The notes beneath the pieces were generated by a model. It saw nothing but the letters and a program-made list of their open reading frames with translations. It did no database searches and was not told the DNA's origin. Positions 35,256 through 44,269 of a DNA stretch of 64,000 bases are shown piece by piece. The DNA is from Rhizobium sp. ICMP 5592 (GTDB lineage: Bacteria > Pseudomonadota > Alphaproteobacteria > Rhizobiales > Rhizobiaceae): positions 1-64,000 of the forward strand of contig NZ_QSNT01000011.1 in the NCBI RefSeq assembly GCF_009498525.1, written 5' to 3'. Position numbers and translations under genes: made by a program. Positions within the stretch are counted from its first letter, which is position 1. Every line of letters begins with the position of its first letter.

Positions 35256-35792
35256 ATGAGCGATATCATCGTGCTCCCCGGCCTTGGCGGGTCCGGAGAA
35301 GACCATTGGCAAACCCTGTGGGAACGGCAGGACTCGCGGCTGCGCCGGTTTCAACCATCGAGCTGGGTCAAGCCGGAGCTTTTGGACTGGATCGCCGCGC
35401 TCGATCGCGAGATTGGCCGGGCGAAAACGCCGCCGATCCTTGTCGGCCATAGCCTCGCCTGCCAGTTCATCGCGCATTGGGCAGCTTCCGCGAAAACGAA
35501 AATCCTCGGCGCATTTCTCGTCGCGGTGCCCGACCCCACCGGCGATGTCTATCTGAGTGAAGCTCCGAGCTTCGCCAATCCACCGCGCCAAAGGCTGCCG
35601 TTTCCGTCGCTCCTCGTCGCCAGTACCGACGATCCCTATGGACCGTTCGAGTATGCCAAAGAAAGCGCCTCCATCTGGGGCAGCGAGTTCATCGATGTCG
35701 GCCCGCTCGGCCACATCAATTCCGCCTCGGGGATCGGTGATTGGCCGGAAGGGCGAGCGCTGTTCGAACGCTTCCATGCCCGGCTCGATTGA
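35256..35792 (+). CDS. RBBP9/YdeN-family serine hydrolase
   Basis: Alpha/beta-hydrolase-fold protein of 178 residues. The nucleophile elbow is GHSLAC (Ser about 66), and the acid and base are probably in VASTDDPYGP and GHINSASGIGDWPEG, both typical of the RBBP9/YdeN family. The substrate is unknown. The start ATG follows GAGAGGAAAG. It is divergent from the Lrp-type regulator, with about 110 bases between them, so joint regulation is plausible. Confidence 0.88.
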   Translation: MSDIIVLPGLGGSGEDHWQTLWERQDSRLRRFQPSSWVKPELLDWIAALDREIGRAKTPPILVGHSLACQFIAHWAASAKTKILGAFLVAVPDPTGDVYLSEAPSFANPPRQRLPFPSLLVASTDDPYGPFEYAKESASIWGSEFIDVGPLGHINSASGIGDWPEGRALFERFHARLD

Positions 35793-35934
35793 AGAAGGCC
35801 GTACGACTCGCATGCTTATCAGTGCCGGCCCGTAGTTCTTGCCGGGCAGTCGTTCGGCATTGCCAGAACAAGTGACTGGAATTTTCATCCCTTCCGTGAT
35901 TCCGTTCCCGTAACTTATGGGCTAAAAGCCTCGC

Positions 35935-36540
35935 ATGGCAAAGCGAGTCACCGGTCCCGAAATCGAAAAGCTCATCCAGCTCCTGGCGAAGGTGCCGGGC
36001 CTAGGCCCGCGCTCGGCGCGGCGCGCCGCCTTGCACCTGATCAAGAAGAAGGACCAGCTTCTCGGCCCCCTTTCCCATGCCATGGGCGAGGCCTATGACA
36101 AGGTGAAGATCTGCTCGCGCTGCGGCAATGTCGACACCGTCGACCCCTGCACCGTCTGCACCGACGGCCACCGCGATCAGTCCGTCATCATCGTCGTCGA
36201 AGATGTCGCCGACCTCTGGGCGCTGGAGCGGGCCGCCGCGATGAATGCCGCCTATCATGTGCTTGGCGGCGTTCTCTCCCCGCTCGACGGCGTCGGCCCC
36301 GACGACCTCAATATTCGCGGCCTGATCCAGCGTGTCGGCGAAGGCGGCGTCCGCGAAATCATCATCGCCGTCAACGCCACCGTCGAAGGGCAAACCACAG
36401 CACACTATATAACCGACCAGCTCGCAGGACTTGAGGTGAAGATCACCCGATTGGCCCACGGCGTTCCCGTCGGCGGCGAGCTCGACTATCTCGATGAGGG
36501 CACGCTGACGGCCGCCTTGCGGGCGCGGACGGCGATTTGA
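35935..36540 (+). CDS. recR: Recombination protein RecR
   Basis: Forms rings that load onto DNA with RecO and RecF at replication gaps. The 201-residue protein has a helix-hairpin-helix (PGLGPRSARRAALHL), a zinc finger with Cys60, Cys63, Cys72 and Cys75, and a Toprim domain starting at VIIVVEDVADLWALE. The C-terminal motif ITRLAHGVPVGGELDYLDEGTL is present. The stop lies 15 bases before the next start. Confidence 0.96.
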   Translation: MAKRVTGPEIEKLIQLLAKVPGLGPRSARRAALHLIKKKDQLLGPLSHAMGEAYDKVKICSRCGNVDTVDPCTVCTDGHRDQSVIIVVEDVADLWALERAAAMNAAYHVLGGVLSPLDGVGPDDLNIRGLIQRVGEGGVREIIIAVNATVEGQTTAHYITDQLAGLEVKITRLAHGVPVGGELDYLDEGTLTAALRARTAI

Positions 36541-36554
36541 GGGAGGGACTGCGT

Positions 36555-37820
36555 ATGAGGAGAGTGACAGAGGGGGGTATCTCCCGGCATATTCTAGGCC
36601 TCCTTATCCTCCTCCTAACCCTCCTCCCCGTGCCCGCCCTCGCCGCATCGAAGGCTGATGTCGAGGCCCAGTTCCAGACCTGGATCCAGCAAGACCTCTG
36701 GCCGGAAGCACGCAAAGACGGCATCTCCGAAAAGACCTTCCAGGCCGCCTTTGCCGGCGTGACGCTGAACTGGAGCCTGCCTGACCTCGCCCCGCCCGGC
36801 TTTCCGAAGCCAAAGGAGCAGAAGCAGACTCAGGCGGAGTTCTCCTCGCCCGCTCCTTATTTCAACGAGGGACGCCTGCAGAGGCTGGCGACGACCGGGC
36901 GCAGCTTCGCCGCGCAATATGGCCCGGTGCTGAAACGGATCGAGAAGGTCTATGGCGTGCCCGGCCCGATCCTGCTTGCCATCTGGGGCCGCGAGACCGG
37001 TTTTGGCGCGGCGAAACTGCCGAATTCGGCGGTGCAGGTGCTGGCGACCAAGGCCTTCATGTCAACCCGCAAGGACATGTTCCGCACCGAGCTGATTGCG
37101 GGCTTACGCATTCTCGAGCATGGCGATGTCACGTCCGATCAGTTCATGGGATCCTGGGCCGGCGCTCTCGGCCAGCCGCAGTTCATGCCGACCAGCTACC
37201 TGAAATATGCGGTCGATTTCGACGGCGACGGCCATCGCAACATCTGGACGTCGGTGCCGGACACGCTGGCCTCCATAGCCAACTATCTGGTGCAGAAGGG
37301 CTGGCAGCGCGGCCGTGGCTGGGGTTACGAAGTGACGATCCCGCAGAGCGTCTCCTGCGCACAGGAAGGGCCGGATCTCGCCAAGCCGATTTCACAATGG
37401 ACATCGGTCGGGATCGCCAGGATCGGTGGCAAGGCGTTTCCCTCCGACGAGCTGCGCGCCAGCGGCATGATGCTGGTGCCGGCCGGTCGCGACGGGCCGG
37501 AATTCATCGTCACGCCGAATTTCTACACCATCAAGGAATACAATAATTCCGATCTCTACGGCCTCTATATCGGCAATCTCGCCGACCGCATCGCCTATGG
37601 CTCCGGCGCTTTCCAGGGACAATGGGGCGATGTCGGCAAGATGCTGCGCTCCGATGTCGCCGGCATGCAGAAGACTTTGGAGCGCAAGGGCTACGATGTC
37701 GGCGGCACCGACGGATTGCCGGGCTACAAGACAAGGCGGTCGATCGGCCAGTGGCAGCAAAAGAGCGGCCTGAAGCCAACCTGCTATCCCGACAGCTCCA
37801 TGCTCGGCGTGCTGAAATAA
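36555..37820 (+). CDS. Lytic murein transglycosylase (MltB-like) with PG-binding domain
   Basis: Periplasmic enzyme that cleaves the glycan chain with 1,6-anhydro product formation. The 421-residue protein has a signal peptide (about 1-31), an SLT_2-type catalytic domain with Glu147 in AIWGRETGFG and GSWAGALGQPQFMPTSY, and a C-terminal peptidoglycan-binding domain (MQKTLERKGYDVGGTDGLPGYKTRRSI). There is no lipobox, so it is soluble or membrane-bound by the signal. The ATG at 36555 is preceded by GGGAGGG; a TTG at 36537 is also possible. It follows recR closely. Confidence 0.9.
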   Translation: MRRVTEGGISRHILGLLILLLTLLPVPALAASKADVEAQFQTWIQQDLWPEARKDGISEKTFQAAFAGVTLNWSLPDLAPPGFPKPKEQKQTQAEFSSPAPYFNEGRLQRLATTGRSFAAQYGPVLKRIEKVYGVPGPILLAIWGRETGFGAAKLPNSAVQVLATKAFMSTRKDMFRTELIAGLRILEHGDVTSDQFMGSWAGALGQPQFMPTSYLKYAVDFDGDGHRNIWTSVPDTLASIANYLVQKGWQRGRGWGYEVTIPQSVSCAQEGPDLAKPISQWTSVGIARIGGKAFPSDELRASGMMLVPAGRDGPEFIVTPNFYTIKEYNNSDLYGLYIGNLADRIAYGSGAFQGQWGDVGKMLRSDVAGMQKTLERKGYDVGGTDGLPGYKTRRSIGQWQQKSGLKPTCYPDSSMLGVLK

Positions 37821-37906
37821 GCGGCAGAGCAGGGTTCCGGCGCGAATGCCTTGCAATTTGGCAGGAACGGGATTATATCCGCTTCAAATTCTTGATCGTG
37901 TGATGA

Positions 37907-37936
37907 AGAGTGGGCCGCGAGGACCCGCTCTTTTTT
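37907..37936 (+). terminator. Rho-independent terminator before rimP
   Basis: AGAGTGGG / CCCGCTCT (one G-T pair) around a 9-base loop, followed by TTTTTT. It separates the transglycosylase from the rimP-nusA operon or serves as an attenuator in the rimP leader. Confidence 0.8.
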
Positions 37937-37980
37937 ATTAGCTCGATCTCCCAATTGCAGCACCCTGCAGGAGTGAACGC

Positions 37981-38586
37981 TTGTCGGAAGTGACAAACGC
38001 AGACAATATCAATGAACCGCGGCTGATCGTCGAGACCGGCCTTGACCAGCGCATCGCCGCCATCATCGAGCCTGTGCTCGTGGGCATGGACTTTCGCCTG
38101 GTGCGCGTCCGCCTCATGAACCAGAACGGCCTGACATTGCAGGTCATGGCCGAGCGCAACGACGGCACCATGACCGTCCAGGACTGCGAAGCGGTCTCCA
38201 CGGCGATTTCGCCGGTGCTGGATGTGGAAGATCCGGTCGATAAGGCTTATCATCTGGAAGTCTCTTCGCCCGGCATCGACCGCCCGATGGTGCGCAAGTC
38301 GGATTTCGTCCGCTGGAACGGCCACATCGTCAAGTGCGAGACCTCGATCCTGGTGGACAACCGCAAGCGGTTCCGCGGCAAGATCGCCGACGTCACCGAC
38401 GATGGCTTCACCATCGAACGCGATCAGGTCGCTTATGGCGAAGAACCGAAGGTCACCATTCCGTTCAGCACGCTGGCCGACGCCAAGCTGATCCTGACGG
38501 ACGATCTTATCCGCGATGCGTTGCGCGCCGACAAGCAGGCGAAAGCCGAGGCTGCGAACCAGAACGAAGCGGACGAAGAAGAATAA
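37981..38586 (+). CDS. rimP: Ribosome maturation factor RimP
   Basis: Helps assemble the 30S subunit. The 201-residue protein has the RimP N-terminal alpha/beta domain (about 20-95; PVLVGMDFRLVRVRL, SSPGIDRPMV) and a C-terminal SH3-like domain (KRFRGKIADVTDDGFTIE). Its acidic tail ends in NEADEEE. The start is TTG at 37981 with AGGAG upstream. It heads the classical rimP-nusA-ylxR-infB-rbfA-truB-rpsO-pnp block, so it is probably read from its own promoter just upstream. Confidence 0.93.
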   Translation: MSEVTNADNINEPRLIVETGLDQRIAAIIEPVLVGMDFRLVRVRLMNQNGLTLQVMAERNDGTMTVQDCEAVSTAISPVLDVEDPVDKAYHLEVSSPGIDRPMVRKSDFVRWNGHIVKCETSILVDNRKRFRGKIADVTDDGFTIERDQVAYGEEPKVTIPFSTLADAKLILTDDLIRDALRADKQAKAEAANQNEADEEE

Positions 38587-38646
38587 ACCGATCAACGAAC
38601 CGCCTAACGGGACGGGAACCCCAGGGCAGGAAGACGGAGACTAAAC

Positions 38647-40251
38647 ATGGCAGTCAGTGCGAACCGGCTAGAACTTCTGCAGATTGCAGATGCAGTGGCG
38701 CGCGAAAAGGTCATCGACCGCGAGATCGTGCTTGCCGCGATGGCGGACGCGATTCAGAAGGCCGCGCGCTCGCGTTACGGCACGGAATCGAACATTCGTG
38801 CCGACATCAATCCGAAGACCGGCGAAATCCGTCTGCAGCGCCTGCTCGAAGTCGTCGAAAAGGCCGAGGACTATTCCACGCAGATCCCGCTGGAACTGGC
38901 CCGCGACCGCAACCCGGACGCAGCCCTTGGCGACTTCATCGCCGATCCGCTGCCGCCGATGGATTTCGGCCGCATCGCCGCGCAGTCGGCCAAGCAGGTC
39001 ATCGTGCAGAAGGTGCGCGAAGCCGAGCGTGACCGCCAGTTCGACGAATTCAAGGATCGCGTCGGCGAAATCGTCAACGGCACCGTCAAGCGCGTCGAAT
39101 ACGGCAACGTTATCGTCGATCTCGGCCGTGGCGAAGGCATCATCCGCCGCGACGAAATGATCCCGCGCGAAAACTTCCGCTATGGTGACCGCGTCCGCGC
39201 TTACGTTTACGATGTGCGCCGCGAACAGCGCGGCCCGCAGATCTTCCTGTCGCGCACGCATCCGCAGTTCATGGTCAAGCTCTTCACCATGGAAGTGCCG
39301 GAAATCTACGACGGCATCATCCAGGTGAAGTCGGTTGCCCGCGATCCGGGCTCGCGCGCCAAGATCGCCGTCATTTCGAACGACTCGTCGATCGATCCGG
39401 TCGGCGCCTGCGTCGGTATGCGCGGTTCGCGCGTTCAGGCCGTTGTCGGCGAGTTGCAGGGCGAAAAGATCGACATCATTCCGTGGTCCAACGAGCCGGC
39501 GAACTTCGTCGTCAACGCGTTGCAGCCGGCGGAAGTCTCCAAGGTCGTTCTCGATGAGGATGCCGAGCGCATCGAAGTCGTGGTGCCGGACGAACAGCTG
39601 TCGCTGGCCATCGGCCGCCGCGGCCAGAACGTCCGCCTCGCCTCGCAGCTGACCGGCTGGGACATCGACATCATGACGGAAGCGGAAGAGTCCGAGCGCC
39701 GTCAAAAGGAATTCAACGAACGCACCAACCTGTTCATGGACGCGCTCGACGTCGACGAGATGGTCGGCCAGGTTCTGGCCTCGGAAGGCTTTGCCGCCGT
39801 CGAGGAACTGGCCTATGTCGAACTCGACGAAATCGCTTCCATCGATGGTTTCGACGAAGACACCGCCCAGGAAATCCAGACCCGTGCCCGCGAATATCTG
39901 GAGCGCCTGGAAGCCGAAATGGACGAGAAGCGCAAGGCGCTCGGCGTTGCCGACGAACTGCGTCAGATCAACGGCATGACCGCGCAGATGATGGTTGCCC
40001 TCGGTGAGGACGGCATCAAGACGATCGAGGACTTCGCCGGCTGCGCCGCCGACGATCTCGTCGGCTGGAGCGAGCGCAAGAACGGCGAAACGAAGAAGTT
40101 CGAAGGCCTGTTCTCCAAGCTCGAAATCTCGCGCGTCGAAGCCGAACAGATGATCGTGCAGGCTCGCCTGGCGGCCGGCTGGATCACCGAAGCCGATCTC
40201 GCCACCGAGGCCGAAGAGGTCGCGGAGGGTGAGACCGAGCAAGAAGCATGA
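38647..40251 (+). CDS. nusA: Transcription termination/antitermination factor NusA
   Basis: Binds RNA polymerase and the nascent RNA, modulating pausing and termination. The 534-residue protein has the N-terminal RNAP-binding domain (1-125), an S1 domain (about 135-200; VNGTVKRVEYGNVIVDLGRGEGIIRRDE), KH domains with VGACVGMRGSRVQAVVGELQGEKIDII and the second KH (SLAIGRRGQNVRLA), and C-terminal acidic repeats with helix-hairpin-helix motifs. The stop overlaps the ylxR start by ATGA. Confidence 0.96.
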   Translation: MAVSANRLELLQIADAVAREKVIDREIVLAAMADAIQKAARSRYGTESNIRADINPKTGEIRLQRLLEVVEKAEDYSTQIPLELARDRNPDAALGDFIADPLPPMDFGRIAAQSAKQVIVQKVREAERDRQFDEFKDRVGEIVNGTVKRVEYGNVIVDLGRGEGIIRRDEMIPRENFRYGDRVRAYVYDVRREQRGPQIFLSRTHPQFMVKLFTMEVPEIYDGIIQVKSVARDPGSRAKIAVISNDSSIDPVGACVGMRGSRVQAVVGELQGEKIDIIPWSNEPANFVVNALQPAEVSKVVLDEDAERIEVVVPDEQLSLAIGRRGQNVRLASQLTGWDIDIMTEAEESERRQKEFNERTNLFMDALDVDEMVGQVLASEGFAAVEELAYVELDEIASIDGFDEDTAQEIQTRAREYLERLEAEMDEKRKALGVADELRQINGMTAQMMVALGEDGIKTIEDFAGCAADDLVGWSERKNGETKKFEGLFSKLEISRVEAEQMIVQARLAAGWITEADLATEAEEVAEGETEQEA

Positions 40252-40937
40252 CGAGCACCGAAGAGCCGAATACGCCACCTGGGGATGACGATCTCGGGGC
40301 TGACGTGAACGGACGTATGTGCATCGTAACACGCGAAAGCGGATCGCCGGATGAGCTGATCCGCTTCGTTGCCGCTCCGGACGGGACGATCGTTCCCGAT
40401 CTGAAGCGGCAGCTGCCGGGACGCGGTTGCTGGGTCAAACTCGACCGGGCGCTGGTGGACAAGGCAGTGGCGAAGAAATTGTTTGCCCGCGCCCTGAAGG
40501 CGGAGGTGACGGCGCCGAGCGATCTCGGTGCCACCGTCGACCGCCTTCTTGTGGTGCAGCTTGCCGGGATGATGCACATGGCGCGCAAGGCGAGCCAGTT
40601 CGTCAATGGCGCGTCGAAAGTCGACGGCTCCGTTCGCAACGGTTCGGCACTTGCCGTGTTCCATGCGATCGATGCCGCCGCAGACGGCGTTCGCAAGATC
40701 GACCAGGCCCGAAAGGCCTGGCATCTCGGGATGGAGACCGAAAAGGAAATACCGTCATTCCGTGTCTTCACGGAGGCGGAAATGGAAGAACTGATGGGCC
40801 AGAACGCTTTTATCCATGCCGCAGCGCTTGCAGGGCGGGCGGGTGAGGGTGTAGTGAAGCGCGCAAACCTGCTCGAACGGTACCGCAACGGCGGTCAGTC
40901 CCGGGCAACGGGCGGCGCTGGCCGGCGAAAACAATGA
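40248..40937 (+). CDS. YlxR (DUF448) RNA-binding protein fused to an L7Ae-like domain
   Basis: The 229-residue protein joins an N-terminal YlxR/DUF448 domain (about 20-85; MCIVTRESGSPDELIRFV and GRGCWVKLDRALVDKAV) to a second domain (about 95-190; LAGMMHMARKASQFVNGASKVDGSVRNGSALAVFHAIDAAADGVRKI) that resembles the L7Ae/L30e RNA-binding fold (YlxQ type). In Gram-positive bacteria these are two adjacent genes in the same nusA-infB position, so this is a natural fusion. Binding of RNase P or other RNA is likely. The stop is followed by ~100 bases before infB. Confidence 0.88.
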   Translation: MTSTEEPNTPPGDDDLGADVNGRMCIVTRESGSPDELIRFVAAPDGTIVPDLKRQLPGRGCWVKLDRALVDKAVAKKLFARALKAEVTAPSDLGATVDRLLVVQLAGMMHMARKASQFVNGASKVDGSVRNGSALAVFHAIDAAADGVRKIDQARKAWHLGMETEKEIPSFRVFTEAEMEELMGQNAFIHAAALAGRAGEGVVKRANLLERYRNGGQSRATGGAGRRKQ

Positions 40938-41038
40938 CGCGGTCACCGGTCGATACCGGACGCCTCATTAAGGTACATGCATTGAACGACAGGGTCTAAC
41001 GGACGTTTCCGAGCCCTGTCCGAAGGAACGGGAACGGA

Positions 41039-43762
41039 ATGACCGACAATCAAGACGACAAGACGCTGAGTGCATCGGGTAAGAAGACCCTCACCCTGAA
41101 GCCTTCAGGCGTGAACCAGGGCACCGTGCGCCAGGATATGGGCCGCGGTCGCACCAAGGCGGTCGTGGTTGAGACCCGCAAGCGCCGTCCGCTACGCCCA
41201 GAAGACGAAAAGCCGATCGTTGCGACGACGACTGCCGCAGCGCCGTCCGTGACGCGCGTTGCCGAGCCGACGCCGCAGCCGCCGCGCCCGCCGCAGCCGG
41301 CTCCGCGCATTCACCAGCCGGGCGGCCAGCAGCAGCGGCCGCAGCAATCCAACCAGAACAACCAGCAGCGTCCGCAGCAGGAACGTTCGTCGCGACCGGT
41401 GGTTCTGAACCATCTGTCGGCTGGCGAAATGGATGCCCGCCGCCGCGCGCTTGCCGAAGCCCAGATCCGCGATGCCGCCGATGCGGTTCGTCGCGCCGAG
41501 GAAGAAGCCCGTCGCGCCGAGGAAGAGGCAGCCCGCCGCATCGCCGAGCAGGCTGAAGCCGCTCGCCGCGCCGAGGAAGAGGCCGCTCGCGCCCTCGAAC
41601 CGAAGGTTGAGACCCCCGAACCGGTGGAAGCAGCCAAGCCAGCAGTCCAGGCGACTGCGGCTCCGGTTGTTGCTCGTCGTCCGGATGCGGCTCCGCAGCC
41701 GGCGCGCCCCGGCGCTCCAGCCGCTGAAGCTCCGGCCAATCGCCGCCGGGTCAATGAAGAGGAAAGCGATCGCGGCCCGCCGCGTGGCGGCGCCCCCGCT
41801 CGCGGCAAGGTCGTGCGTCCGGAACCGGCAAAGCCGGTCACCACTCGTCCGAAGACGGACGAAGAGCGCCGCCGCGGCAAGCTGACGGTCACGACCGCCA
41901 ATGTCGACGAAGATGGCAGCGCCCGTGGTCGCTCACTGTCGGCCATGCGCCGTCGCCAGGAAAAGTTCCGCCGCAGCCAGATGCAGGAAACGCGCGAGAA
42001 GATCACGCGTGAAGTCGTGCTGCCGGAAACCATCACCATCCAGGAACTGTCGCAGCGCATGTCCGAACGTGCCGTCGACGTTATCAAGTTCCTGATGAAG
42101 GAAGGCCAGATGATGAAGCCGGGCGACGTCATCGACGCCGATCTGGCAGAACTCATCGCCGGCGAATTCGGCCACACGGTCAAGCGCGTTTCGGAATCCG
42201 ACGTCGAACTCGGCATCTTCAATGTTGACGACGAAGACGGCGAACTGATTTCCCGTCCGCCGGTCGTCACTATCATGGGTCACGTCGACCACGGCAAGAC
42301 CTCGCTGCTCGACGCCATCCGCCACGCCAACGTGGTGGCTGGCGAAGCCGGTGGCATCACCCAGCATATCGGCGCCTACCAGGTCGAGCAGAACGGTCAG
42401 AAGATCACTTTCATCGACACGCCCGGCCACGCCGCCTTCACGGCAATGCGTGCCCGCGGCGCCCAGGCGACCGATATCGCCGTTCTGGTGGTTGCGGCCG
42501 ACGACAGCGTGATGCCGCAAACGATCGAATCGATCAACCATGCGAAGGCCGCCGGCGTTCCGATCATCGTTGCGATCAACAAGGTCGACAAGCCGTCCGC
42601 CGATCCGCAGAAGGTTCGCAACCAGCTGCTGCAGCACGAAGTCTTCGTCGAATCCATGGGCGGTGAAGTGCTCGACGTGGAAGTTTCCGCGAAGAACCGC
42701 ACCAACCTCGACAAGCTGCTCGAAGCCATTCTGCTGCAGGCGGAAATCCTTGACCTCAAGGCCAATCCGAACCGCACCGCCGAAGGCACCGTCATCGAAG
42801 CCCAGCTCGATCGTGGCCGTGGCTCGGTTGCCACCGTCCTCATCCAGAAGGGCACGCTGCGCCCGGGCCAGATCGTCGTTGCCGGCGATCAGTGGGGCCG
42901 CGTGCGCGCTCTGGTCAACGACAAGGGCGAGCATGTGAAGGAAGCCGGTCCTGCGACCCCGGTCGAGGTTCTCGGTCTTTCGGGTGCACCGCAGGCCGGC
43001 GACAAGTTCGCCGTCGTCGAAAACGAAAGCCGTGCCCGCGAAATCTCGGAATATCGTCAGCGCCTGACCCGCGACAAGGCGGCTGCCCGCCAGTCCGTCC
43101 AGCGCGGTTCGCTGGAACAGATGATGATGACGCTGCAGACCACGGGCACGAAGGAGTTCCCGCTGGTCATCAAGGGCGACGTGCAGGGCTCGATCGAAGC
43201 CATTGCCGGCGCGCTGGACAAGCTCGGTACCGACGAAGTTCGTGCCCGCATCGTGCATTCCGGCGTCGGTGGCGTGACCGAATCCGATATCTCGCTGGCC
43301 GGAGCATCCGACGCGGCGATCATCGGCTTCAACGTCCGCGCCAACTCGCAGGCTCGTACGCTCGCAGAGCGCGAAGGCATCGAAATCCGCTACTACAACA
43401 TCATCTACGACCTGGTGGATGACGTGAAGGCAGCGATGTCGGGCCTGCTCTCTCCGGAACGTCGCGAAACCTTCCTCGGCAACGCCGAAATCCTCGAGGT
43501 GTTCAACATCACGAAGGTCGGCAAGGTCGCGGGTTGCCGCGTCACCGAAGGCAAGGTCGAGCGTGGCGTCGGCGTCCGCCTGGTGCGCGACAACGTCGTC
43601 ATCCACGAAGGCAAACTCAAGACGCTCAAGCGCTTCAAGGACGAAGTCTCGGAAGTCAACATGGGCCAGGAATGCGGTATGGCCTTCGAGAACTACGAAG
43701 ACATCCGCGCCGGCGATACGATCGAATGCTTCCGCGTTGAGCATATCACCCGCACGCTGTAA
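41039..43762 (+). CDS. infB: Translation initiation factor IF-2
   Basis: GTPase that places fMet-tRNA on the 30S subunit. The 907-residue protein has a long low-complexity N-terminal region (about 50-300) rich in Pro/Gln, then RRAEEEARRAEEEAAR coiled-coil repeats. The IF2_N helix bundle (ETITIQELSQRMSERAVDVI) follows, and the G domain with G1 GHVDHGKT at 414-421, G3 DTPGH and G4 NKVD. The C-terminal domains are complete. The ATG at 41039 has GAAGGAACGGGAA before it. A hairpin lies in the spacer to rbfA. Confidence 0.97.
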   Translation: MTDNQDDKTLSASGKKTLTLKPSGVNQGTVRQDMGRGRTKAVVVETRKRRPLRPEDEKPIVATTTAAAPSVTRVAEPTPQPPRPPQPAPRIHQPGGQQQRPQQSNQNNQQRPQQERSSRPVVLNHLSAGEMDARRRALAEAQIRDAADAVRRAEEEARRAEEEAARRIAEQAEAARRAEEEAARALEPKVETPEPVEAAKPAVQATAAPVVARRPDAAPQPARPGAPAAEAPANRRRVNEEESDRGPPRGGAPARGKVVRPEPAKPVTTRPKTDEERRRGKLTVTTANVDEDGSARGRSLSAMRRRQEKFRRSQMQETREKITREVVLPETITIQELSQRMSERAVDVIKFLMKEGQMMKPGDVIDADLAELIAGEFGHTVKRVSESDVELGIFNVDDEDGELISRPPVVTIMGHVDHGKTSLLDAIRHANVVAGEAGGITQHIGAYQVEQNGQKITFIDTPGHAAFTAMRARGAQATDIAVLVVAADDSVMPQTIESINHAKAAGVPIIVAINKVDKPSADPQKVRNQLLQHEVFVESMGGEVLDVEVSAKNRTNLDKLLEAILLQAEILDLKANPNRTAEGTVIEAQLDRGRGSVATVLIQKGTLRPGQIVVAGDQWGRVRALVNDKGEHVKEAGPATPVEVLGLSGAPQAGDKFAVVENESRAREISEYRQRLTRDKAAARQSVQRGSLEQMMMTLQTTGTKEFPLVIKGDVQGSIEAIAGALDKLGTDEVRARIVHSGVGGVTESDISLAGASDAAIIGFNVRANSQARTLAEREGIEIRYYNIIYDLVDDVKAAMSGLLSPERRETFLGNAEILEVFNITKVGKVAGCRVTEGKVERGVGVRLVRDNVVIHEGKLKTLKRFKDEVSEVNMGQECGMAFENYEDIRAGDTIECFRVEHITRTL

Positions 43763-43787
43763 AAGCGCGAAGTTGAAACAATGGGAC

Positions 43788-43824
43788 GGGCGCCGGAACA
43801 TGCAGTCCGGCGCCCGAATCTTTT
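43788..43824 (+). terminator. Attenuator-like hairpin between infB and rbfA
   Basis: GGGCGCCGGA / TCCGGCGCCC: a perfect 10-bp stem with an 8-base loop, then GAATCTTTT. It lies 26 bases after the infB stop and 14 bases before rbfA, so it could lower expression of the downstream genes or be an RNA-processing site. Confidence 0.55.
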
Positions 43825-43837
43825 GGGACCAAAGCAA

Positions 43838-44257
43838 ATGGCAACAAGACCAACTACTTCCGCGCCTTCGCAGCGCATGCTTCGCGTCGGCGAACAGGTG
43901 CGCGCCGCGATCACGCAGGTCCTGCAGCGCGGCGAAGTGCGCGACGATCTGATCGAACGCACCGTGATCTCCATTTCCGAAGTGCGTATGTCGCCGGACC
44001 TGAAGATCGCCACCGCCTTTGTGACGCCGCTCGGCGTCGCCGACCACGACCTCATCATCGATACGCTCAATCGCCATACGAAATACATTCGCGGCCGTCT
44101 CGGGCAGCATCTCCGGCAGATGAAATACATGCCGGAAATCCGCTTCCGCGACGATACCAGCTTCGACAACTACAAGAAGATCGATGCGCTGCTGCGTTCG
44201 CCGGAGGTCCAACGCGACCTCAAGGACGACGACACCGATACCGACGAAAACCGATAA
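43838..44257 (+). CDS. rbfA: Ribosome-binding factor A
   Basis: Binds the 30S subunit and aids 16S rRNA maturation at low temperature. The 139-residue protein has the KH-like fold core with VISISEVRMSPDLKIATAFVTPL and HLRQMKYMPEIRFRDDTSFDN. The start is ATG at 43838, which fits the family; an in-frame ATG at 43781 would run through the GC-rich hairpin and is rejected. truB follows 12 bases after the stop. Confidence 0.93.
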   Translation: MATRPTTSAPSQRMLRVGEQVRAAITQVLQRGEVRDDLIERTVISISEVRMSPDLKIATAFVTPLGVADHDLIIDTLNRHTKYIRGRLGQHLRQMKYMPEIRFRDDTSFDNYKKIDALLRSPEVQRDLKDDDTDTDENR

Positions 44258-44269
44258 CAGAGACAGCGA

